Assembly: GCF_000801105.2 (NCBI RefSeq)
Contig: NC_079517.1
Location: 22,825,579 to 22,889,578, forward strand
Length of the DNA stretch: 64,000 bases
Source: Raphanus sativus
Taxonomy: Eukaryota > Streptophyta > Magnoliopsida > Brassicales > Brassicaceae
Direction of reading: 5' to 3'
Both the position numbers and the translations under genes were made by a program. Every line of letters starts with the position of its first letter. Within the stretch, counting starts at the first letter, position 1. Below, piece by piece: positions 24,595 through 33,683 of the stretch. Under the pieces are notes generated by a model, which saw only the letters and a program-made list of their open reading frames with translations, was not told the DNA's origin and ran no database searches.

Positions 24595-26282
24595 ATGGAA
24601 GAGTTCTGCACATAACCAGAGAGGACATAGCAGACATCCTCCAAGTTTCTAATGGACTGGAAAACCTGTTCACACAACAACGTGGCCATCCAGACATCCT
24701 AGCTCACATCCAGGATAACCACCACGTCACCATAAGAGAGGATACAGTTCCTCAAAGTTTCGGTCAACCCAGGAGTTCACCATCGATCGACATCGTTTCA
24801 TCACCATCGATCGACGGCGGATATCCCAGATCGATCGACAGAGCAAGAGTCAGATCGCCCGACAAACGTTTGGAGTTTGGACGACGTGCCTTTAATACCG
24901 ATGGATCCAGGAGATTCAAATGGGAAGCAAAGGATGAATATGGTGTCTACAGAGATGAGTTTGGCCATGCTAGAGGAGTTAATGGTGAAATCATCCCTGT
25001 TACCAAGGAGCACATAAGGAGAATTCTGGAGAGAGCATCTCTTTTTTCCAAAGGTTGCTTACGCCTTCCAGAACACATACGCCCTTACCATGCATACAAA
25101 CCACCACCAGTACCCTACAGCAGAGAGGAGATAGATGATATGGTGACTGATGTATGGAGAGCTCAGGCACACCTTGAGGCAGACATGCGCACATTGGTGG
25201 AAGACACTTTCCAGCCTTTGGATATCAGCTACAAGGATTTCCAAAGTGACATGGCTGAGATAAGAATGGAGATTGGAAACATATTAACCATGCTTGAGAA
25301 GGAAGCTACGCCACCAGTATCGATCGACACAGTACATGTACCATCGATCGACATCGGCAAGACTACATCCAAGGACCGACCTGAATGTTCATCACCTAAG
25401 AGAGATGAATGGGAGATGGCTTACATCAATACACGGATTGGAGACGTCTACAGCCCTCTACACAACAATGTCGAATGGTTAAGCAAGAGGATAAATCTTC
25501 TACAGAAGGAGCTAGCATCAATTCGCAAGAAAGATCAGGCTCAGAATGCTACTTTTCCATCGATCGACACACAGTCTTTTCCGTCGATCGACACAAGGTT
25601 CGCAGTACTGGAAGATAGGATGAAAGCATACGAGGAAAAGCACGATCATTTAAGTTCACCTATCATGCGATACCTGGATACACTTTCACAGCAGCTGAAC
25701 GAGCTACAACAAGACATGAGGAGAGTTCAAGATCATCTTGGTCTTCGTGACAGAAACGCGACATCGATCGACAGGCCTAGACCGATATCGATCGACATCG
25801 AGCCACCACCAGTGAAGAGAGCATGCACTACAGCAGAAGTTGATCAGATCAAACACGAGCTGTACGAAGCTATGAATGCTATGGAGGAGAGACTCAACGA
25901 ACGAAGTGATGACATTGACGACACTCTCAACGAAAGAGTGACCAACCTTTGCAGAGCTACTGGTCTATTGAAGAATGAGATACGCAGTATGCAGAGAATT
26001 CTTGAGTACCAAGGCCAACATTCAGAATCGATCGACACAGTTGACACTGAATCGACCGACATAACTCCTAGCAAAACGACCGACGCACAAGTTGTAGCAT
26101 CGATCGACACCGAGTCCTTGGCAGATCAAGATCAGCAAATTCATGACCAGCACGACACAGAACAACATGAAAAACTGTCTGAGCATTCAACATTTGATTT
26201 CTATCAGCATCAGTTTGACATGAAAGATTTGGACAGAAGGTTGCAAGTCATCAAAGCAGAATTAGCAAATATACATCCTTGA
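24591..26282 (+). CDS. 563-residue second protein of the Athila-type element
   Basis: ATG at 24591, stop at 26280-26282, no break. The ATG overlaps the stop of the previous frame (ATGA). At least eleven Ser-Ile-Asp triplets, nearly all coded by TCGATCGAC, are scattered through it at about residues 65-85, 240-260, 325-340, 395-410 and 480-510. Between them lie heptad-like, Leu/Glu/Lys/Arg-rich stretches (about 200-240, 290-320, 340-385, 420-470 and 535-560) that look like coiled coils. There is no signal peptide and no clear membrane segment. It sits where Athila elements carry an env-like or extra frame, but no envelope feature is visible. I recognise it as a protein type found with Brassica Athila-like elements and know no function. 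Confidence 0.75.
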   Translation: MNGRVLHITREDIADILQVSNGLENLFTQQRGHPDILAHIQDNHHVTIREDTVPQSFGQPRSSPSIDIVSSPSIDGGYPRSIDRARVRSPDKRLEFGRRAFNTDGSRRFKWEAKDEYGVYRDEFGHARGVNGEIIPVTKEHIRRILERASLFSKGCLRLPEHIRPYHAYKPPPVPYSREEIDDMVTDVWRAQAHLEADMRTLVEDTFQPLDISYKDFQSDMAEIRMEIGNILTMLEKEATPPVSIDTVHVPSIDIGKTTSKDRPECSSPKRDEWEMAYINTRIGDVYSPLHNNVEWLSKRINLLQKELASIRKKDQAQNATFPSIDTQSFPSIDTRFAVLEDRMKAYEEKHDHLSSPIMRYLDTLSQQLNELQQDMRRVQDHLGLRDRNATSIDRPRPISIDIEPPPVKRACTTAEVDQIKHELYEAMNAMEERLNERSDDIDDTLNERVTNLCRATGLLKNEIRSMQRILEYQGQHSESIDTVDTESTDITPSKTTDAQVVASIDTESLADQDQQIHDQHDTEQHEKLSEHSTFDFYQHQFDMKDLDRRLQVIKAELANIHP

Positions 26283-26710
26283 TGGACAAGATCAGATGAA
26301 GCCACAAGAAGCTTCACTGCTACTGAGTCCAGAGATGAGGGAAATGTTTGCCCACCAGCAAACAACAACCCCCACTGCACCCCCTGAGTCACACACCTAC
26401 CAAAGTCAAGCTAAATGACTATAACAAAGCACTGAGTGGGAGGCAACCCACTATTAGGTTTTCTTTTATTTTCTTTTTAAGTTATTTTTTATTTTTATTT
26501 TTATTTTTCGGATTTGTTTTTGCAGTTTTTATAAGATCCGAGTAGAATGATGATTCCATCGACCGACACGTACCATTCATATCGCTCGACACCACACGAC
26601 CATTACTAACGATCGACGTACACCCCTACGAATCTATCTTGTTATATTTATTTCTTATGATTTATTTTATTTACCTCACTCCGGCTGTGTTACACTGGGA
26701 CAGTGTAATT

Positions 26711-26725
26711 TAAGTCTGGGGGGAG
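26711..26725 (+). promoter_or_regulatory. Internal polypurine-like tract
   Basis: TAAGTCTGGGGGGAG is almost the same as the terminal tract at 27708-27723 but lies about 1 kb before the LTR. It may be a second plus-strand priming site or a relic of a former LTR border. Confidence 0.55.
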
Positions 26726-27707
26726 TTTACTAATATGTGTTTTTATTTTGGTTTTTATTTAAAATGTTTTTCAAAATTATTTTTCACATAAGTATTAAAT
26801 AGGGACATTGATATAGATTTATATTTGATTGACTGACCACTCTTTAGCACCATTCTAGATTTACTGATTGCATATAGTACTAAAGATGCTAAAATGGATC
26901 GACATGTCACCTATATACACTAGCTGAGATTGTTTGAAGGAACCAAAGCTGACCTCCAACACTAATACTGACTTATTTGCTTGTCTTGGGCTTGGAAATC
27001 ACTGGATCGGAATCCTCTTACAAGTCTGGAAGGTAAAAAGTCTGTGTGTTTCTGGTTCCCTTCCTTCTCTCTCTTCGGCATCTCAAAGATCTAAATTTCT
27101 GTTATAAAGATTGAAATGATTTCTTGAGAGGCAGAGGGGTAGGAGTGTTTCCTGCGACCCCAGTATTCAAAATCTCAAGGATGATAACACATTGTGGAAA
27201 CGAGGGATAGGTAAATTACCAAAGACCCCAGTATTTGCTACACTTTGTCAAAAAAAATGTATGAGTTACAAATGCAAATGTCAATAAGATAGACTAGATG
27301 ACCTTTGTGGCATCGAAACCTATTGAAATTGAAACTAATAACAGATTCAGAGAAGAGAGATGAGGGGAGAAAGGGATCAGAGAAGACTACCTGTGTGTTC
27401 AGATACTTGTTTGAGTTGAATCCATGTGTCCTTTGATCGATACTCCCAAGGTAAAGCCTGCACTTTTATTTTATGTTCAGAAATGAGGTTAGTAGAGGGG
27501 AATGTCAGATGAGATTTGCTAAGTTGTTGACTAGATTAGTTTGGTTGCTAAGCTAGGATAAGGCATAATGAAATTATGTGATTAGGATGTTTAGATATGA
27601 ATTGCAAACCCATAGAGTGATGACTTCAATATTTTGAATCTTTGAGTTCCTACTGTTTTCAAACATTTTCCAAAGATTACTGTTTTTGCTTGAGGACAAG
27701 CAAAGGA

Positions 27708-27723
27708 GTAAGTCTGGGGGAGT
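27708..27723 (+). promoter_or_regulatory. Terminal polypurine tract
   Basis: TAAGTCTGGGGGAGT directly before the TGATATACC start of the 3' LTR. Confidence 0.85.
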
Positions 27724-28618
27724 TGATATACCATGGATTTTACCCGTTTTTAACCATGGTATACTAGTGTTTTATTATATTTTAATCTGTTTTCTAGCCT
27801 GTTAGGCATGTTTTCAGGTTCAGGAGCGTTTTGTGATAAAGTGGTGTTTTTGGAGCATTTTGGAGTGCAAGAGATGATACACCCGAGTTGACCATTCAAG
27901 ACCAAGTTGGAAGTCAACATTCCGATAATAATCGATCGATATCTCATCCAGAGTTGTCGATCGATGTAGCTGAGAAGATCCGCGTACTAGAAGATTATAA
28001 TCGATCAATACACATCCAGTGTTGTCGATCGATATCGAGGACAAAATGGTTTAGCCGACTACTTCACCAAGACTTCACCAAATTATGAGATTGCCCCTGA
28101 CGAGTTTTTAACCTAATGGAAATGCTTAAATATTCCTGCTAAGTGTTTTTGACGGCAACCTTCGAGAGAAGCAAGCTTTGAAGAGTCTAAGTTATCACAA
28201 AGCAGAGAGTGTGAGAGAGAGAGACTAGAGTTTTACTTGTTTTGAGAGATTGGAGAGATTTGTCATCTCCTTTTGTATTTCTATTCTATTCTATCTATGC
28301 AATTCTTTCATCTATCTATTGTTATGAATTTCTTAGCTATGTCTGAGTAGTCTACTTGTTAGATCTAGGGTTTAAATAGGTTTTTGGGATTAGCCCCAAA
28401 CTATAATTGCTAAGTTGTGATACTCATCAAATAAATTGCACCCTAAGCTTGTTCTAGAGTAGCTAACTAGAATATAGATCACTAGGATCTTTGATATCTT
28501 GAATTATCTGTTTGAACTAGTATCTCCTTGGAGAAGAGCTAACCGCCCTATTTGAGATCTAGTTTTCATTATCAGCTCGCGCCTAGGCATATCTAGAAGC
28601 CGTCGATCAACATACGAC
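27724..28618 (+). repeat. Partial 3' LTR of the Athila-type element
   Basis: Collinear with 14450 to about 15428 of the 5' LTR, but with the roughly 87 bp around 15332-15418 deleted, a part rich in TCGATCGA. It stops at TACGAC and passes straight into gag leader sequence without U5 end or primer site. Confidence 0.88.
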
Positions 28619-29686
28619 ATGCCCAACAGTACCAGAAGCAACAAGGAAAATCAACTACTATTCTCATAAGATCCTGCACACTTGGAACGCTCAATCCGCA
28701 AAGACCTACGCTCCGCATCGATCGACAGAACCACAGTACCGTCGACTGATACTCACGTTCAACCGTCGACCGACACTCAGACAACACCGTCAACCGATAC
28801 CGTTCGCCGATCCACATCGTTCGATACTACTCACCGTACATCGATCGATACTAACCCGCGAAGCATGGTTGCGATTGTTATTCTCACGCAGGACCAGAAT
28901 GGAAACCTGTATGACCAAGATGGTCATCTGCGTAATGCAACATGGCAGAAGCTAGATGCACAGGGAAACATAATCCCTGAGCCTGAAGTTGAGGCTACAG
29001 GAGAAGCTCAAACACGATCGTTGGCAGACTACAATCGTCCAGACGAGTACTACACCAACATATCAGCTATTCGACTTCCAGAGATTCAGAAGACGAACTT
29101 CGATCTCAAGCCTCAGTACTTTTCTCTCGTGTCTCAGATACCTTATTCTGGGTTATCACACGAGCAACCTATGGACCATCTGGAGAGGTTCGAGGATCTT
29201 ATCGCTGCTATTCGTATGGATGGAATCCCTGAGGACTACCTACTCTGCAAGCTCTTCAAATACTCACTGATTGGAGAAGCTTCACACTGGCTCAAGCAGC
29301 TACCTACAGGATCACTGACATCCTGGGCCGACATCAAAAACGCCTTCCTGCGTAATTTCTTTGATGAGGCACGCGCTGAGGACTTAAGGAGCAAAATCGC
29401 CACTTTCGCGCAAAAGCCTGGTGAGACTTTTAAAGACGCGTGGAGCAGATTTAAGTTCTTCCAGCGAGACTGTCCACACCATGGATTCAATGAAGTGCAG
29501 CTGCTAAGCACTTCCTACAGAGGTATCGCCTTGAAGTATCAGATGGCTCTTGATACGGCTAGCGAGGAGAACTTCAATACCAGGAATCCAATAGAGGCTG
29601 TGAGACTTATTGAGAACCTAGCCCGCAGCAGCAGCACCAAGAACACTGACTCTGACAAGAAAAAATCGGTTGCATCCATCGGGTAA
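28619..29686 (+). pseudogene. gag: Second, truncated gag copy
   Basis: Same protein as 15917-17000, beginning at an ATG (28619) and ending at a TAA (29684-29686) supplied by LTR sequence. Like the first copy it has TAA as codon 17 (28667-29). Beyond that it is open for 334 codons and keeps the Trp (near 29325) that is a stop in the first copy. The gag domain is complete up to the Lys-rich part before the proposed protease cleavage region. It is not a gene in its own right but part of the odd 3' end. Confidence 0.85.
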
Positions 29687-29714
29687 GCTCTACTGGGTAA
29701 TTTGAGCACTATCA
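29683..29714 (+). repeat. Last 32 bp of an LTR closing the composite element
   Basis: GTAAGCTCTACTGGGTAATT and the following GAGCACTATCA match the end of the 5' LTR (15771-15802) with one change. It is followed by the target duplication GGAAC. Confidence 0.9.
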
Positions 29715-29981
29715 GGAACCAAGATGTAAGAAGCTTGATTTGAAACAATTAGTCAGTATATAATCACCAGGAAGTTGAATAAATCTCATAGGAGTTATGA
29801 GGAAGAAGCTATCCCACTTTCTGTTCAGATGATTCCAGACTACCCTGTTCTGACATATAGTAATATCTTCATGATTCTTATCAAAACATGAAGAACCAAG
29901 ATGTAAGAAAATTGATTTGAAACATTAATCAGTATAGAAACACCAGGAAGTTGAATAAATCTCATAGGAGTTATGAGGAAC
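29715..29981. repeat. Satellite, left-array orientation, up to the gap
   Basis: Continues the unit that was cut at 14449, in the same orientation, for about one and a half units. It ends in GTTATGAGGAAC at the Ns. Confidence 0.88.
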
Positions 29982-30081
29982 NNNNNNNNNNNNNNNNNNN
30001 NNNNNNNNNNNNNNNNNNNNNNNNNNNNNNNNNNNNNNNNNNNNNNNNNNNNNNNNNNNNNNNNNNNNNNNNNNNNNNNNN
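29982..30081. other. Assembly gap of exactly 100 N
   Basis: A run of exactly 100 Ns. Satellite lies on both sides but in opposite orientations. Confidence 0.97.
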
Positions 30082-33000
30082 CTTCTTCCTCATAACTCCT
30101 ATGAGATTATTCAACTTCCTGGGATAATATACTGATTAAATGGTTTCAAATCAAGCTTCTTACAGCTTGGTTCATCCTGGTTTGATAAGAATCATGAAGA
30201 TATTACCGTATGTCCGAACAGGGTAATCTGGAATCATCTGAATAGAAAGTGGGATAGCTTGTTCCTCATAACTCCTATGAGATTTATTCAACTTCCTGGT
30301 GATTCTATACTGATTAATGGTTTCAAATCAAGCTTCTTACATCTTGGTTCCCTCTGGTTTGATAAGAATCATGAAGATATTACCATATGTTCGAACAGCA
30401 TAATCTGGAATCATTTGAATAGAAAGTGGGATATCTTCTTCCTCATAACTCCTATGAGATTTATTAAATTCCTGGTGATTCTATACTGATTAATGGTTTC
30501 AAATCAAGCTTATTACATCTAGTTCCTTCTGGTTTGATAAGAATCATGAAGATATTGCCATATGTCCGAACATGCTAATCTGGAATCATCTGAATAGAAA
30601 GTGGGATAGCTTCTTCCTCATAACTCCTATGAGATTTATTCAACTTCCTGGTCATCTATTATTAATGGTTTCAAATCAAGATTCTTATATCTTGGTTCAT
30701 CCTGGTTTTATAAGAATCATGAAGATATTACCATATGTCCGAACAGGGTAATGGAATCATCTGAATTGAAAGTGGGATAGCTTCTTCCTCATAACTCCTA
30801 TGAGATTTATTCAACTTCCTAGGATAATATACTGATTAATGGTTTCAAATCAAGCTTTTTACATCTTGTTCCTTCTGGTTTGATAAGAATCATGAAGATA
30901 TTACCATATGTCCGAACATGCTAATGTGGAATCATCTGAATAGAAAGTGGGATAGCTTCTTTCTCATAACTCCTATGAGATTTATTCATCTTCCTGGGAT
31001 AATATACTGGATTAATGGTTTTGAAATCAAGCTTCTTATATCTTGGTTCATCCTGATTTGATAAGAATCATGAAGATATTACCATATGTCCGAACATGGT
31101 AATCTGGAATCATCTGAATAGAAAGTGGGATAGCTTGTTCCTCATAACTCCTATGAGATTTATTCAACTTCCTGGTGCTTCTATACTGATTAATGTTTTC
31201 AAATCAAGCTTCTTGCATCTTGGTTTATCCTGGTTTGATAAGAATTATGAAGATATTACTATATGTCCGAACAGGGTAATCTGGAATCATTGAATAGAAA
31301 AGTGGGATTGCTTCTTCCTCATAACTCTATAAGATTTATTCAACTTCCTGGTGATTCTATACTGATTAATGGTTTCAAATCAAGCTTCTTACATCTTGGT
31401 TCCTTCTGGTTTGATAAGAATCATGAAGATATTACCATATGTCCGAACATGCTAATGTTGAATCATCTGAATAGAAAGTGGATAGCTTCTTCCTCATAAC
31501 TCCTATTAGATTTATTCAACTTCCTGAGGATAATATACTGATTAATGGTTTCCAAATCAAGCTTCTTACATCTTGGTTCATCTGGTTTGATAAGAATCAT
31601 GAAGATACTACCATATGTCCGAACATGCTAATCTGGAATTCTGAAGATAAAGTGGGATAACTTCTTCTCATAACTCATATGAGATATATTCATCTTCCTG
31701 GAGATAATATACTGATTAAAGGTTTCAAATCAAGCTTCTTACATCTTGGTTGATACTGATTTGATAAGAATCATAAAGATATTACCATATGTCCGAACAT
31801 GCTAATCTGGAATCATCTCAATAGAAAGTGGATAGCTTCTTCCTCATAACTCCTATGAGATTTATTCAACTTTGGGGATAATATACTGATTAATAGTTTC
31901 AAATCCGGCTTCTTACATCTTGGTTCATGCTGGTTTGATAAGAATCATGAAGATATTACCATATGTCCGAACATGGTAATCTGGATCATCTGAATAGAAA
32001 GTGGGATAGCTTCTTCCTCATAACTCCTATGAGATTTATTCAACTTCCAGGTGATTCAATACTGATTAATGGTTCAAATCAAGCTTCTTTCATCTTGGTT
32101 CATCCTGGTTTGTTAAGAATCATGAAGATATTGCCTATGTCCTAACAGGGTAATCTGAAACATCTGAATAGAAAGTGGGATAGCTTGTTCCTCATAACTC
32201 CTATGAGATTTATTCAACTTCCTGGTGTTTCTATTCTGATTGTTCCTCATAAAGATATGGTCGAACAGGCTAATCTGGAATCATCTGAATGAAAGTGGGA
32301 TAACTTCTTCCTCATAACTCCTAAGATTTATTCAACTTCTGGGATAATATACTGATAATAGTTTCAAATCAAGCTTCTTACAGCTTGGTTCATCCTGGTT
32401 TGATAAGAATCATGAAGATATTACCGTATGTCCGAACAGGGTAATCTGGAATCATCTGAATAGAAAGTGGGATAGCTTGTTCCTCATAACTCCTATGAGA
32501 TTTATTCAACTTCATGGTGATTCTATACTGATTAATGGTTTCATATCAAGCTTATTACATCTTAGTTCCTTCTGGTTTGATAAGAATCATGAAGATATTG
32601 CCATATGCCCGAACATGCTAATCTGGAATCATCTGAATAGAAAGTGGGATAGCTTCTTCCTCATAACTCCTATGAGATTTATTCAACTTCCTGGTCATTC
32701 TGCACTGATTAATGGTTTCAAATCAAGCTTCTTACATCTTGGTTCATCCTGGTTTGATAATAATCATGAAGATATTACCATATGTCCAACAGGCTAATCT
32801 GGAATCTTCTGAATGAAAAGTGGGATAACTTCTTCCTCATAACTCCAATGAGATTTATTCAACTTCATGGGAAATATACTGATTAATGGTTTCAAATCAA
32901 GCTTCTTACTTCTTGTTTCATCCTGGTTTGATAAGAATCATGAAGATATTACCATATGGCCGAACAGCGTAATCTGGAATCATTTGAATAGAAAGTGGGA

Positions 33001-33187
33001 TAGATTCTTCCTCATAACTCCTATGAGATTTATTCAATTTCCTGGTGATTCTATACTGATTAATGGTTTCAAATCAAGCTTATTACATCTTAGTTCCTTC
33101 TGGTTTGATAAGAATCATGAAGATATTGACATATGTCCGAACAGGGTAATCTTGAAACATCTGAATAGAAAGTGGGATAGCTTGTTC
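30082..33187. repeat. Right satellite array, first part (inverted)
   Basis: The same 177-bp unit as the left array, in reverse complement: CTTCTTCCTCATAACTCC here is the complement of GGAGTTATGAGGAAGAAG there. It holds about 17 units, some with small deletions (for example near 32230-32280). Plus-strand frames such as 32477-32797 are repeat artefacts. The part ends at the TGTTC that was duplicated by the solo LTR. Confidence 0.88.
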
Positions 33188-33683
33188 TAAAAGAACTAGG
33201 AACACAGAAACACAGAAACAATGAACAAAATTCTCCAAATAAGGTTATCTTTTATTAGAAATCTTTTAAACAAATTACACTCTTTGTTTAATCAGGTTTA
33301 CTCGACTTCACACCTGTTAATTGACACTGACCAATTTCTAATCTATCCAACCTTACTCTAACAGCCAAGTCGCCCGACTTGTTCAACACCCAAAACCTTG
33401 TTCAACTTCGACACAGTACTGTTTTCTATCTGCACTCCCAAAAACTGCAGCAGACAAACTTGCAAAGCTTCATTCATTTTACCCTTCAAGTCAATCTCGT
33501 TTTAATCTTGATAAGTCCAAATCTTATGATTCATCATTATCTCTAAGCTTCAATCATTATCTCTTGTCAAATCGTAATTAATATTTCCAACCAATAAGAT
33601 GACGCCATGTCATAACACCTTGTGACTTGTGCAACCATAAAGAAACGTTGAACACATTTATTTGCAGACTCCTGGTCTCAACA
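33188..33683 (-). mobile_element. Solo LTR in the satellite
   Basis: 496 bp of non-satellite sequence, flanked by TGTTC at 33183-33187 and 33684-33688. The satellite unit is continuous if the insert and one TGTTC are removed. On the minus strand it starts TGTTGAGACC and ends TTCTTTTA, so the ends are TG...TA, as in some copia LTRs. No coding sequence was seen. Confidence 0.8.

Larger units (their letters stand above)
26283..27723 (+). other. 3' untranslated region of the Athila-type element
   Basis: No gene is seen. It contains a perfect hairpin GTGGG-AGGCAA-CCCAC (26436-26451), an early polypurine-like tract (26711-26725), more TCGA-type motifs near 26560-26615 and the terminal polypurine tract. 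Confidence 0.7.
14450..29714 (+). mobile_element. Composite Athila-type Ty3/gypsy element lacking pol
   Basis: The element sits in the satellite with a 5-bp target duplication GGAAC at 14445-14449 and 29715-29719. It begins TGATATACCATGG and ends GAGCACTATCA. Order: 5' LTR, tRNA-Asp primer site, gag, retropepsin, a Ser-Ile-Asp-rich frame, a 563-codon frame, polypurine tract, partial 3' LTR, second gag copy, last 32 bp of an LTR. Two younger insertions lie inside: a solo LTR in the protease and a 3.8-kb LTR element. With these removed no reverse transcriptase, RNase H or integrase is left, so the element could not move on its own. The gag start, the GTGGGAGGCAACCCAC hairpin and the AAGTCTGGGGGAG tract are features I associate with Athila elements. 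Confidence 0.85.
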
